From Bacteroidota bacterium (GTDB taxonomy: Bacteria > Bacteroidota > Bacteroidia > Chitinophagales > LD1), in contig JAFDYQ010000011.1 of the NCBI GenBank assembly GCA_018267365.1, positions 45,523 to 109,522 of the forward strand: DNA of 64,000 nucleotides. The letters run 5' to 3'. How positions within the stretch are numbered: the first letter of the stretch is position 1; every line of letters starts with the position of its first letter. The notes under the pieces were generated by a model. That model was given only the letters and a program-made list of their open reading frames with translations. It was not told where the DNA came from and did not search any database. Shown here in pieces: positions 1 to 8,473 of the stretch. The position numbers and the translations under genes were made by a program.

Positions 1-43
1 GCATGTGGATGGACAGTAGAGTGTGAGGCGGGGGCGAGAGCCT

Positions 44-176
44 AGAGGCAAGAACCAAGAACCAAGAGACAAGAGGCGAGAGGCAAGAATCAAGAGTCAA
101 GAACCAAGAATCAAGAATCAAGAGGCGAGAGTCAAGAGGCAAGAATAAAGAGACAAGAATCAAGAGGCAAGAATCC
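44..176. repeat. Degenerate 7-bp tandem array (19 units)
   Basis: Nineteen consecutive purine-rich heptamers in perfect 7-bp phase, e.g. agaggca, agaacca, agaatca, agagaca. The first three bases (aga) and last base (mostly a) are nearly constant and the middle varies. It lies 57 bp upstream of the aquaporin start. The same design recurs at about ten other places in the window with different unit sequences. There are no spacers, so this is not CRISPR. Confidence 0.9.
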
Positions 177-233
177 AACGGTAAGTGGCGGGGAATCCGC
201 AACGAAATTTTACCTTTAGGCAAAACCCAACAG

Positions 234-893
234 ATGAGAAATTATATCTCTGAGGTCTTCGGCACGTTTGCGATCGTTTTTTTCGGTACCGGTGTGGTGA
301 TAGTCAATCAGGAGACACATGGTGTAGTAGGCCACACAGGCATCTGCATCGTGTGGGGGCTGATAGTGATGTCTATGATCTATGCGCTGGGCACGGTGAG
401 TGGTGCCCACTTCAATCCTGCCGTGTCCATCGGCTTTGCTATCGCGCGCAAGTTTGAGTGGAGGGAGGTCATACCCTATATTATCAGCCAGTGTATCGGG
501 GCGATAGCCGGTAGTGCGGCGCTAAAGCTGCTCTTCCCGGCCAATGAGATGCTGGGCGGCACCATGCCTGCCGGCAGTGACCTGCAGAGTTTTGTACTGG
601 AGTTTATCCTCACCTTTGTGCTCATGGCGGTGATCATGCGTGTGGCCTTTGGCAGCAAGGAGCAGGGGCTATTTGCAGGTCTCGCCATCAGCAGCATCGT
701 GTGCCTGGAGGCGCTCATGGCCGGGCCGGTGAGCGGTGCCTCTATGAATCCCGCCCGCAGCCTCGGGCCTGCACTGGTCTCTATGCACATGGGCAAGTGG
801 TGGATCTACGCCATAGCGCCCACACTGGGCAGCATCGCTGCGGTATACTTTGACATGTACCTGGGCCCTGCGGGCAAGGTGGATGGTGAGTGA
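234..893 (+). CDS. MIP family aquaporin, NIP/AqpN-like
   Basis: Inner-membrane channel of the major intrinsic protein family, 219 aa, the usual length. Two NPA half-helix motifs are visible: HFNPAV at residues 59-64 and SMNPARS at 170-176, the second carrying the selectivity-filter arginine. The stretch before the second motif (GPVSGASMNPARSLGPA) resembles plant nodulin-26-like intrinsic proteins and bacterial AqpN, and the histidine typical of water-specific AqpZ channels appears to be absent. Conduction of glycerol, metalloids or other small neutral solutes is therefore at least as likely as water; this is inference. ATG start with an A-rich leader; a TACCTTTA box about 20 bp upstream resembles a Bacteroidota -7 element. 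It stands alone on its strand. Confidence 0.9.
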   Translation: MRNYISEVFGTFAIVFFGTGVVIVNQETHGVVGHTGICIVWGLIVMSMIYALGTVSGAHFNPAVSIGFAIARKFEWREVIPYIISQCIGAIAGSAALKLLFPANEMLGGTMPAGSDLQSFVLEFILTFVLMAVIMRVAFGSKEQGLFAGLAISSIVCLEALMAGPVSGASMNPARSLGPALVSMHMGKWWIYAIAPTLGSIAAVYFDMYLGPAGKVDGE

Positions 894-1118
894 TCCCGGC
901 GGGCGTGATTTCGCATTGCGGCAGTGCCAGGCGATCAGGCCGGTAGAGCATTTGTGTATTGCGTTACCCTTCTCTATCTCGGCGTCCTCCTCCATCGCCT
1001 TGCTAAAGGCTGAATGGGGAAAAGTTTGATCGCCAGGGTATAGTGATAGTTGTCTCATTGATCAACGTATTCTTTTGGCAAGGTTTTAGAACTACCCCAC
1101 GCATAAAACGTGAAAGCC

Positions 1119-1313
1119 ATGCTAACCAGAGAAGTGAAACAACAGCTAGACATGCACATCAGCGACTATAAGGACGAGCTGGGCAATGAAGACTTTGTAT
1201 ATGAGAATGTGCGCATGACACCAGCGCGCCGTGCAGTACGTGCGGTAGAGCGCTGGGTAGACAGGATACGCCGCAGGTTTACATCCTATGACAGGCCTCG
1301 ATACAGCGCATAA
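1119..1313 (+). CDS. Small basic hypothetical protein
   Basis: About 64 aa (67 if the GTG at 1110 is used). The N-terminal half is acidic-amphipathic, and the C-terminal half is strongly basic with a run of arginines around WVDRIRRRF and a YDRPRYSA tail. No signal peptide or membrane segment. I do not recognise a family. Codon use matches the neighbours and the reading frame fills the gap before the thioredoxin-like gene, 53 bp downstream. Function unknown; a nucleic-acid or membrane-surface binding role would only be a guess from charge. Confidence 0.5.
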   Translation: MLTREVKQQLDMHISDYKDELGNEDFVYENVRMTPARRAVRAVERWVDRIRRRFTSYDRPRYSA

Positions 1314-1366
1314 AAGTCTCCTTTTTTCTTCCGGAAGGTGTATCTTAGTATCACATAAAAGATACT

Positions 1367-1954
1367 ATGAAAAACATCCTCCTCCCGGCCCTGTTGATGC
1401 TGAGTGGCCTCTGTCATGCGCAGCGGGACTGCTTCGGGCAGAAAGTCTTTGACCCGGCAGACTATATGGTGAAAGGCTACGACACCATCATGAAGTATGC
1501 TGATATCTATACGCAGTCACTGGTAGGGTGTACTATGCCCTCATGGCAGGCCGTGGACAGACAGGGCAGAGAAATACAACCATACGACTATCAGGGGCGC
1601 ATCCTTTTTCTCAACTTCTGGTGGCCGGGCTGCAAGCCATGTATCCGTGAATTTAACTCGCTCAATAAACTGGCTCAGGAGTACGGTGGTCAGGTCATGT
1701 TTCTGTCCTTTGTGTCGGGCAGGCGCGCTCAGATGGATAGCGTGCTGAGCATACATCCCCTGGACTTTCGCATCATACCGGCTGCGGATACACTCATCAC
1801 CGATGTCTTCAGGATGTCTATCTACCCTACCAATATGATCATAGGCCGCGATGGCCGCGTGGCATATATCATGCACGGAGGCCAGGTGGATGATGGCCTG
1901 AGCAACTATGAAAAGATAAAACCGGCACTGGTACGTGCTATAGAGCGGCGGTAG
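1367..1954 (+). CDS. Thioredoxin-fold TlpA/redoxin-like secreted protein
   Basis: 195 aa with an N-terminal signal peptide ending near LCHAQ. A thioredoxin-like domain follows: hydrophobic strand ILFLNFWWPG, then the active-site CKPC (Cys89 and Cys92), then a helix with REFNSLNKLAQEYG, and later a cis-Pro-type region IYPTNMIIGRDGRVAYI. It matches the TlpA/AhpC-TSA group of periplasmic thiol oxidoreductases common in Bacteroidota. Probable role is thiol-disulphide exchange or reduction of an exported partner; the partner is not evident. It converges with the pentapeptide-repeat gene with a 13-bp gap. Confidence 0.85.
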   Translation: MKNILLPALLMLSGLCHAQRDCFGQKVFDPADYMVKGYDTIMKYADIYTQSLVGCTMPSWQAVDRQGREIQPYDYQGRILFLNFWWPGCKPCIREFNSLNKLAQEYGGQVMFLSFVSGRRAQMDSVLSIHPLDFRIIPAADTLITDVFRMSIYPTNMIIGRDGRVAYIMHGGQVDDGLSNYEKIKPALVRAIERR

Positions 1955-1967
1955 AATGGTGCGAGCG

Positions 1968-2894
1968 CTATAGCCCTTCCAGCTGGCTGCCCATCACCTG
2001 CGCATCGCTGATATCCAGTTTGCCGGCTTTGTAGCCGGTGGCAGATGGTTTCTGCACGATAAATCTGCTGCCATGCAGTGAGAAGCTCTGAGAGATGGTA
2101 GCCTTGTCAAAAAGCGTACGGCCATAGAAGGTGCTATTCTCTATCTCAGCGCGCACCCAGTCTGCAGTGAGAAACTCTGCCCTGCCGCGAAAGGTACACT
2201 CGGAGAGGACCATATTCTTTTTGGAGTGTGTATAGTTGGCCAGCATATGAGAGTAGAAGCTGGCTTGGGTAAAGTCTGCATAGCCGTCAAAGCTGGCCAG
2301 ATTGAAAGTAGCATCGCGATAGAAGTAAGTGCCCATAAAGCTGCTCTCGCGCTCAAAGTGAACCTCATTGAAAAAGGCACTGCTCATAAAGGTGCTCTGC
2401 TGAAAGCCGGCACTCTCCAGAAAGGTACAGCCGGCAAAGGATACCTCACCGCCGAAGCGGACCTGATTGAAAAGCGCGGGCTTTTTGAATGTACATTTAG
2501 TGAAAGTGCAGGCGCCCTGTATGGTAGCACCGGTGAAGTTCACCTCCTCTTCAAAGACACAATTGTCAAAAAAGACGCTGCGCTCCAGTGTGGCGCTATA
2601 GATAGCCTGCCCTGCGTGCAGGCTGCCGGCCACCCGGCCTCTAAAAGTACAATCATGAAAGACGAGTGCCCCGTGCACATAGCTGATATGCTGCACCGGA
2701 GAGGCGCTGATGGCGTCTGTGCTATCTGCCAGTACCAGGTCTCCGGATATGGTGCTGCCGGTGCTGACCAGATTCTCACCACGGGCTATGGGGCCGTGCA
2801 GGTCGGCAGCATTGACCTGGCTGTCCCCTCCTCGCGAGGAGCAGGAGTAGCAGACCATACAGAGTGCAAAGATACAGATCAGGCGTGTGTGCAT
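1968..2894 (-). CDS. Pentapeptide-repeat-like secreted protein
   Basis: 308 aa from the ATG at 2894, chosen because it begins directly with a signal sequence (MHTRLICIFALCMVCYSC); the frame is open further upstream to 2966. Cys15 or Cys18 could be lipidated, though the lipobox is poor. Residues about 70-270 are built from roughly 20-residue units containing F-x-x-C/A-x-F patterns (CTFTKCTF, VSFAGCTF, ESSFMGTYF), which indicate a right-handed beta-helix as in pentapeptide-repeat proteins, here with two coils per unit. Many units carry Cys. Function unknown; probably an envelope structural or binding protein. It is followed downstream by nothing on the same strand. Confidence 0.7.
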   Translation of the reverse strand: MHTRLICIFALCMVCYSCSSRGGDSQVNAADLHGPIARGENLVSTGSTISGDLVLADSTDAISASPVQHISYVHGALVFHDCTFRGRVAGSLHAGQAIYSATLERSVFFDNCVFEEEVNFTGATIQGACTFTKCTFKKPALFNQVRFGGEVSFAGCTFLESAGFQQSTFMSSAFFNEVHFERESSFMGTYFYRDATFNLASFDGYADFTQASFYSHMLANYTHSKKNMVLSECTFRGRAEFLTADWVRAEIENSTFYGRTLFDKATISQSFSLHGSRFIVQKPSATGYKAGKLDISDAQVMGSQLEGL

Positions 2895-3019
2895 AAGGAT
2901 GGTTTTGATAGCGGGGAAATGTTTTTTGGCCGCAGGCATAGATGCTATAGATTTTGCTGAAATCATATCCCCTCTCCGTATGGCAGAGAGGGGATACAGG
3001 ATACAGATAGGTGATCGTA

Positions 3020-4687
3020 CTACTGATGGGCGCCCATGCCGCCATTATACTGCGGGTTGGCTGTGCGGGCCTTGGCGTCCAGCTCACCACTGGCCTTTTT
3101 GGCTTTGATAAAGGTGAGTATCTCACGTGGCGTATAGGCATTGCGGTGCTCTGCATTTACGGCACTGTTGTAGCGGTTTTTCTTTAGTGTATTGTAGTCG
3201 CGGTGCAGGGTGTTTTTGAATGCAGGCAGCTGCGCGGTGGCACCGGTGCCATTTTTGCCAAAGCCAGCAGTGAAATAGACAGGATAGTCCTGTACGTAGA
3301 AGAGATTGTTAGAGTAATCTACGTCCCCCAGCTTCTGCCCGGCATCTGCCACGAGTATGAGATAGTAGTAGCCGGTGATGGATGGCATGGTATAGTTCTG
3401 ATATAGGGTAGAGGTACCAAACCCCAGGGTGGCAAAGTCAGTGTTGGCGGGCAGGTCGACATTGACCACGCACTGATTGCCACTGGTATTGCACTGATAG
3501 GTATTTTGCTGTATAGAGGTATTAAACTCATCGTAGAATATCACTCCATAGTCGTTGGCATTATACGCATTGTAGTACACGTAGTAGAGGCCCCAGTCAG
3601 CGGCAGCCGGTGCGGTACCGGTACCGATATTATAGATATTGTATATGGCCTGGCGCGTAGGTGTGGAGGAGCCGGTGGCATAGTCGTCCTCTACCCATGT
3701 AGCCAGGTCTACGCCACTGCTTTGATTGGGCGATGGTGAGGGAGGCGTAGTGGTGTCTGTAGAGTTTGAGGCTACGTAGATAGGATAGTTGTTGCTGCCG
3801 TCTTTCATGGCCAGGGTGTTGAAGAGGAAGTTGTAGTCTACCCAGTAGTAGCCATTGTCTCCCCAGGTAGTATTCCACGAGTTGATCAGGCGAAAGGCAC
3901 CGCCGGCACCCTTGCTATCATCATAGCCTACGATGGTCTGTGCGTGGCCGCCGCAGGGCTGCCCGCCGCCGCAGGGGTCAAAGCCTGCACTCATCACCCC
4001 GCTGCCGCTCCAGCTCTGAAATCCGGTGCCTACGCCGCAGCCCACCATGACGGGCGTATTGCTCACGAGGCTCTGCTTGATATCTGCGATATAGTCGCTC
4101 ACATTGTTATGCTGTATGGCGCGATAGGTAGATATTTTGTGAAAGGAGGCATCTGTATTATTGGATGAGCTGGATTGGGAGCAGTTGCCCAGACTGCTGT
4201 AGGGTACACTACCCAGCGTAGCTACGCCGCGCGTCTGTATGAGCGTGAGGGCGGCGTCATAGTTGGTACCGTCACAGTTGGCACCCTTCTGATTGTCTGC
4301 TATAGCGGTGAAGAGGTCCTTGGCGCTCATCTGGTAGGCGGTCTGGGAGAGCTGCGCAGAGGTCAGGTTTCGCGCGGCGGCCTCGAGGGCAGTCTTGGTA
4401 TAGTAGGCAGTAGACCAGCCTATGCAGGTGCCATACTGGCCCTGATCGCCTACGGGTGGCAGATAGTTATAGAGAAAGTAGGATGAAGGCAGACTGCTGG
4501 CATTGCTACCCGCAAAATTTCGCGTATTAATGGCTTTCGGTGTCTGGTTCACATTGTCATTGGCAGCATTGTAGCCTGTGGCATGCGCGCCGTTGTTGTT
4601 GTTATTATTGTTGTTGTTGTCTTTTTTGCATCCGGCTATGGTGAGGATACTCAGACATAAGAAGGCAGCACAGTAGATTTTATTCAT
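3020..4687 (-). CDS. Papain-like (C1 family) cysteine peptidase lipoprotein
   Basis: 555 aa from the ATG at 4687; the frame is open to 5017 but the upstream part has no signal peptide and overlaps the opposite gene. Signal peptide with lipobox LTIAGC (Cys20), then KKD and ten consecutive Asn residues encoded by an AAC/AAT microsatellite. The catalytic region is VGDQGQYGTCIGWS (oxyanion Gln near 83, nucleophile Cys near 89), then GGHAQTIVGYDD (His near 249), then LINSWNTTWGDNGYYWVDY (Asn near 270), the order of peptidase family C1. A beta-rich domain of about 200 residues follows the peptidase (CARDB-like in appearance), and then a charged tail. Probably outer-membrane anchored. No prosegment is evident. 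Confidence 0.88.
   Translation of the reverse strand: MNKIYCAAFLCLSILTIAGCKKDNNNNNNNNNGAHATGYNAANDNVNQTPKAINTRNFAGSNASSLPSSYFLYNYLPPVGDQGQYGTCIGWSTAYYTKTALEAAARNLTSAQLSQTAYQMSAKDLFTAIADNQKGANCDGTNYDAALTLIQTRGVATLGSVPYSSLGNCSQSSSSNNTDASFHKISTYRAIQHNNVSDYIADIKQSLVSNTPVMVGCGVGTGFQSWSGSGVMSAGFDPCGGGQPCGGHAQTIVGYDDSKGAGGAFRLINSWNTTWGDNGYYWVDYNFLFNTLAMKDGSNNYPIYVASNSTDTTTPPSPSPNQSSGVDLATWVEDDYATGSSTPTRQAIYNIYNIGTGTAPAAADWGLYYVYYNAYNANDYGVIFYDEFNTSIQQNTYQCNTSGNQCVVNVDLPANTDFATLGFGTSTLYQNYTMPSITGYYYLILVADAGQKLGDVDYSNNLFYVQDYPVYFTAGFGKNGTGATAQLPAFKNTLHRDYNTLKKNRYNSAVNAEHRNAYTPREILTFIKAKKASGELDAKARTANPQYNGGMGAHQ
4590..4624. repeat. Trinucleotide tract encoding poly-Asn
   Basis: Ten AAC/AAT codons on the minus strand just after the lipidation cysteine of the papain-like protease. 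In-frame slippage would change linker length by single residues without breaking the frame. Confidence 0.85.
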
Positions 4688-4847
4688 GTGATTGGGTTTA
4701 AGGTAAAAAAAAGATAAGGGCAGAGAGGCTAGTGGCTCTAAGGTACGGCTTTGAGAGAAAAGGCAAAATTTATTTTCAGCGGGATCTTTTGTGTTGTTTT
4801 TTGAGCTAACGAAGCTACGGCAAGCATTTTGTGAGGCTAAAATTATC

Positions 4848-5351
4848 ATGAGTGCTGTAGATCTCATTTTTGGCATCGGGGCGGAGCAGCTCACCACGGA
4901 GCAGATGCTGGCGCGGGCACTGGTGGTATTTTTTGCCGGCTGGGTATTGATACGTTTCGCGGGGGTGCGTACACTGGGGCGTGTCACTGCCTTTGACCAG
5001 CTCACGCTCCTCATCATAGGCTCTATACTGGGCCGGTCTGTGATATCCGGTCAGAATTTCTTTGGCTGCCTGGCGGCGTCGCTGCTCATCACGCTGCTGC
5101 AGCGTATCATGTCGTGGCTCATGTATCGCAGCAAGGCCGTAGGCAAAATATTCAAGGGCCGGCCCATACCGCTGATGCGGCACGGACGGATGGATGAGCG
5201 CAATATGGCCCGCACGCTGGTGACCAATGAAGACATAGATGAAGCGCTGCACACCCACCTGCAGCGCGAGGATATAGAGGGCGTACAGGATATCTACCTG
5301 GAGCGCTCCGGCCACATCAGCTTTATCAAAAAACAATCAGATAAAAAATAA
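4848..5351 (+). CDS. DUF421 (YetF/YdfR-like) membrane protein
   Basis: 167 aa from ATG 4848; an upstream in-frame TTG/CTG extension to 4791 is less likely. Two to three hydrophobic segments at about 21-40 (ALVVFFAGWVLIRFAG), 50-70 and 75-95 precede a soluble C-terminal part with GRPIPLMRHGRMDERNMARTLVTNEDI, the hallmark region of DUF421. Homologues in Bacillus are spore and stress membrane proteins of unclear activity. It is separated by 2 bp from the SDR gene, so the two are almost certainly co-transcribed. Confidence 0.85.
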   Translation: MSAVDLIFGIGAEQLTTEQMLARALVVFFAGWVLIRFAGVRTLGRVTAFDQLTLLIIGSILGRSVISGQNFFGCLAASLLITLLQRIMSWLMYRSKAVGKIFKGRPIPLMRHGRMDERNMARTLVTNEDIDEALHTHLQREDIEGVQDIYLERSGHISFIKKQSDKK

Positions 5352-5353
5352 TA

Positions 5354-6217
5354 ATGAACAGCAAGAAACCCAAAGGCGTACCTGCGCAGCATCAGGACGT
5401 ACAGCCCGGCCATGAAGCGGCCATGACACCGGAACCCATATACATACGGCGCAGCTATGTAGGTAGCGGCAAGCTAATGGGCCACACCGCTATCATCACA
5501 GGCGGGGATAGCGGTATAGGGCGGGCAGTGGCTGTACACTTTGCCAAGGAGGGCTGCGATGTGGCCATAGCCTATCTGAGCGAGCACAAGGACGCCCGCG
5601 AGACGCAAAGGCTGGTGCAGGACTGTGGCCGCCGCTGCCTGCTGATAGAGGGCGACCTGACCGACCTTGCCTTTTGCCGCAAGGTGGTGAGCCGGACGCT
5701 GAAGGAATTTGGCCGTATAGATGTGCTGGTCAATAATGCGGGCGAGCAGCGCTATCAGGAAGATTTTGAGAAGATCACACACAGGCAGCTCACTAAGACT
5801 TTTGACACCAATATCATAGCCATGATCGCCCTGACCCAGCAGGTACTGCCACACCTGCCGGCGGGTGGCGCCATAGTCAATACGACCTCTGTGACGGCCT
5901 ATCGCGGCAGTGACCATATCATAGACTATGCTGCCAGCAAGGGGGCGATCCTGGCCTTCACCCGGTCTCTCAGCGCCAATCTGGTAGACAAAAAGATCCG
6001 TGTGAATGGCGTAGCACCGGGGCCGATATGGACACCCTTTATCCCCAGTACTTTCCCGCCGGAGGAGGTAAAGAAATTTGGAAAAGACCAGCCCATGAAG
6101 AGGCCGGGGCAACCCTCAGAGGTGGCACCCTGCTATGTCTTTCTGGCATGTGAGGACTCCAGCTACATGACCGGCCAGGTACTGCATCCTAATGGCGGTG
6201 AGATAGTAGGAGGCTGA
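5354..6217 (+). CDS. SDR family oxidoreductase, general-stress type
   Basis: 287 aa, the length of the long-N-terminus short-chain dehydrogenases related to B. subtilis general stress protein 39 / YhxC. Cofactor loop TGGDSGIG at 49-56, NNAG at 127-130, catalytic Ser near 179 and YAASK (Tyr192, Lys196), then PGPIWTPFIPSTF. The N-terminal QPGHEAAMTPEP stretch is typical of this subgroup. It probably reduces an aldehyde or ketone with NAD(P)H; the substrate is unknown. It sits in a two-gene unit with the DUF421 protein, upstream of the DUF892 gene, a stress-associated grouping. Confidence 0.92.
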   Translation: MNSKKPKGVPAQHQDVQPGHEAAMTPEPIYIRRSYVGSGKLMGHTAIITGGDSGIGRAVAVHFAKEGCDVAIAYLSEHKDARETQRLVQDCGRRCLLIEGDLTDLAFCRKVVSRTLKEFGRIDVLVNNAGEQRYQEDFEKITHRQLTKTFDTNIIAMIALTQQVLPHLPAGGAIVNTTSVTAYRGSDHIIDYAASKGAILAFTRSLSANLVDKKIRVNGVAPGPIWTPFIPSTFPPEEVKKFGKDQPMKRPGQPSEVAPCYVFLACEDSSYMTGQVLHPNGGEIVGG

Positions 6218-6438
6218 GCTGTGTTAGCATTTCCTCATTCAAGCAAATAGCTCCTCAAACCGGCCATACTGCGTACAGATGAGGTATACAGGTGACTGAG
6301 GTAACATATTGAGGCTAATGGCTTTTTAGTATGACAATTTTTATAAGGCTATGGGAAAGGTAACGAGGCACAGCATTAGTACAGGAGTATGCCGCGAGAT
6401 GCAGGCATCTCATTTATCATCATAAAAAACCTAAACAC

Positions 6439-7002
6439 ATGAAAGGCACAAAACCGGCTACGACGATAGCCAAGCAAAACAACACAGCGAGCAAGCTGCA
6501 CAAACTATTTGAAGATATGCTGAAGGATATCTACTGGGCAGAGAAGGCGCTGCTCAAGGCGATACCCAAGATGATCAAAAACGCCACTCATGAGGATCTG
6601 AAGCAGGGCCTCAGCGACCACCTGGAGGAGACCAAGGGCCAGGTAGAGCGCCTGGAGCAGATATTCGAGCAGCTGGGCAAAAAGGCCACTGCCAAGAAGT
6701 GCCTCGCCATGGAGGGCCTGATCAAAGAGGCCGAAGAGATCATGGAGGAAAACGATGAAGGTGCCATGCGCGATGCGGGTATCATAGCTGCCGGCCAGAA
6801 GGTAGAGCACTATGAGATAGCTACGTACGGTACACTCCTGACCTTTGCACAGATACTGGACCTGCAGGATGCGGTGCCGCTGCTGGAGGAGACACTCGAC
6901 GAGGAGAAAGGTGCGGACGAAAAGCTGACCGATGTGGCAGAGGCTGCTATCAACCTGGAGGCTGCCGAGGAGCAAGAAGAAGAAGAGGAGGAGGAAGACT
7001 AA
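6439..7002 (+). CDS. DUF892 ferritin-like protein (YciE/YciF family)
   Basis: 187 aa. After a basic, disordered N-terminus comes the DUF892 four-helix ferritin-like domain: KLHKLFEDMLKDIYWAEKALLKAIPKM, SDHLEETKGQVERLEQIF, AAGQKVEHYEIATYGTLL and LLEETLDEEKGADEKLTDVA supply the Glu/His pattern of a di-metal site. The last 20 residues are almost all Glu/Asp. Members are stress-induced cytoplasmic proteins in enterobacteria and Bacteroidota. It has its own leader of about 220 bp and is followed by a clear terminator. Confidence 0.9.
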   Translation: MKGTKPATTIAKQNNTASKLHKLFEDMLKDIYWAEKALLKAIPKMIKNATHEDLKQGLSDHLEETKGQVERLEQIFEQLGKKATAKKCLAMEGLIKEAEEIMEENDEGAMRDAGIIAAGQKVEHYEIATYGTLLTFAQILDLQDAVPLLEETLDEEKGADEKLTDVAEAAINLEAAEEQEEEEEEED

Positions 7003-7024
7003 AAAAGTTAGTTAGCCAGATGGG

Positions 7025-7056
7025 GCGGGAGCGGTCATGCTGCTCCCGCTTTTTTT
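7025..7056 (+). terminator. Rho-independent terminator of DUF892 gene
   Basis: GCGGGAGC (7025-7032) pairs with GCTCCCGC (7042-7049), loop of 9 nt, followed by seven T. It overlaps the 3' end of the small minus-strand pseudogene. Confidence 0.9.
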
Positions 7057-7341
7057 ATGGCCGCCTGCGGCGAAAGACATACTCCGATCCATTTTGGAGC
7101 ACCATGTCATAGCCCTTGTCATTGAGGTAGTGGAAGCAGTGAAACTTAGCCAGCTGTAGGTAGGATCCCCTGCGCGCGGGCACTGTATCTCGCGTCATGC
7201 CTCCATGACCATCATCATAGCATATGTGCCCCAGAAACTAGCGTCGATATCGAGCAGCGCATAGTCGTAGCGCAGTGTATCTTGCGCATGGATACAATAG
7301 AAACCCAGAATGAATGCTGAAGAGAAAAGTAGTTTTTTCAT
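7055..7341 (-). pseudogene. Frameshifted small secreted protein
   Basis: Starts at ATG 7341 with a signal peptide (MKKLLFSSAFILGFYCIHAQ) and reads QDTLRYDYALLDIDAS before the frame stops at 7195. In a second frame an open stretch continues past that stop to TAA at 7055, reading HICYDDGHGGMTRDTVPARRG and then SYLQLAKFHCFHYLNDKGYD and a short basic tail, with the same codon style. The span is 287 nt, not a multiple of three, consistent with a single one-base indel near 7215-7240. Either a recent pseudogene or an assembly error. Intact length would be about 95 aa. Family not recognised. Confidence 0.6.
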
Positions 7342-7441
7342 AAGCCGTGCGGTTTCTGCCAAAGGTAAATCAACGGTGGCGAGGCCGCAAAAGATTAACA
7401 CCTCTTGCGCAAAATGAATGCGCCTGAGATGCTCCGGCACA

Positions 7442-8326
7442 CTACCGCTCCTGCTGTAGCTGGCGGCGGGCTTCTTTCATCATCTCCAGCTCTGTGGTAT
7501 CTACAGTGGGGAAGTGGAGGTCCATCTGCTCCAGCTCGTGGCTGATGATCTCGCCGCACAGCAGGTGGGTGTACCATTTGTCGTCTGCCGGTATCACATA
7601 CCACGGTGCATCGGCGCGGCTGCAGTGGCGTATGGCATCCTGATAGGCGCGCTGGTAGTCGTCCCAGTATTCACGCTCCTTGATATCAGCAGAGCTAAAC
7701 TTCCAGTGTTTGTCCTTATTGTCCAGCCGCTCCAGAAAGCGCTTGCGCTGCTCATCGCGGCTCAGGTGCAGAAAGAATTTGATCACGCGCGTACCGTTTT
7801 GTACGATCACGTCTTCAAAGTTATTGATCTGCTGGTAGCGCTGGCTCCAGAATTTCTTGTCTACTTTCTTCACGCTGTCTATCCCCGGCACATGCTCTGC
7901 CAGTACGATCTCGGGGTGCACCTTTGAGATCAGCACATTCTCGTAGTGAGACCTGTTGAAGATCACTATCTGTCCATGCTCGGGCAGCTTCAGGTAGTGG
8001 CGCCAGAGGTAGCTGTGCTCCAGCTCCAGGCTGGTGGGATGCTTGAAGCTGTATACCTGTAGCCCCTGCGGGTTTACCCCATTCATGATATGGCGCACGA
8101 GGCTGTCCTTGCCCGCGCTGTCCATACCCTGCAGGATGATGAGCATAGACTGCCGGTTCTCGGCGTAGAGCTTGTACTGCAGGTCGGCGATCTTTTTCTT
8201 GTACTTCATCTCGCGCTCCAGCAGCACATCGTCTTTGGGGCGATCCATAGGTGCGCCGGTGCGGTACCTGTCCAGTTTGAAACCTTTGCCGTCTTTGATG
8301 CGGTATTTTTTCCAGTCGATGGTCAT
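7442..8326 (-). CDS. Polyphosphate kinase 2 family protein (PPK2)
   Basis: 294 aa, cytoplasmic. Phosphotransfer between polyphosphate and nucleotides. The P-loop is LQGMDSAGKDSLV (residues 66-78), followed by the FKHPTSLELEHSYLWRHY segment and the lid motif IFNRSHYENVL, all diagnostic of PPK2. The N-terminal helix LLEREMKYKKKIADLQYKLYAENRQS is also typical. The form with the TIGR03709-like architecture generally makes nucleotide diphosphates or triphosphates from polyphosphate. ATG start; a short heptamer array lies 38 bp upstream. No PPK1 or exopolyphosphatase is next to it. Confidence 0.93.
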   Translation of the reverse strand: MTIDWKKYRIKDGKGFKLDRYRTGAPMDRPKDDVLLEREMKYKKKIADLQYKLYAENRQSMLIILQGMDSAGKDSLVRHIMNGVNPQGLQVYSFKHPTSLELEHSYLWRHYLKLPEHGQIVIFNRSHYENVLISKVHPEIVLAEHVPGIDSVKKVDKKFWSQRYQQINNFEDVIVQNGTRVIKFFLHLSRDEQRKRFLERLDNKDKHWKFSSADIKEREYWDDYQRAYQDAIRHCSRADAPWYVIPADDKWYTHLLCGEIISHELEQMDLHFPTVDTTELEMMKEARRQLQQER

Positions 8327-8363
8327 GAGATAGTATTAAGTATTTAGACAAATGCGTATGCGG

Positions 8364-8391
8364 TAGTGAGTAGTGTATATTGAGTAGTGAG
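8364..8391. repeat. Short 7-bp array
   Basis: Four units (tagtgag, tagtgta, tattgag, tagtgag) in exact 7-bp phase upstream of the PPK2 gene. Confidence 0.6.
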
Positions 8392-8473
8392 ATAATGCCT
8401 GGTCCACTGTCTACGGTCGACAGTCCACGAAACGAGGACTAGTTGCTGCGTCCCGTTGACAGCTGATGATGAA

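Noticed and set aside
44..176. CRISPR-like array
   Set aside because: Units are 7 bp with no spacers and no cas genes are present.
669..1058. Minus-strand frame partly outside the aquaporin gene
   Set aside because: The peptide in 894-1058 looks slightly protein-like, but the frame runs through most of the aquaporin 3' half and has no leader or family match.
2226..2960. 244-aa plus-strand frame
   Set aside because: Shadow of the pentapeptide-repeat gene, whose periodic structure keeps the opposite frame open.
6250..6299. Minus-strand peptide resembling a protein C-terminus before a stop
   Set aside because: Only about 18 codons, no upstream continuation, could be chance.
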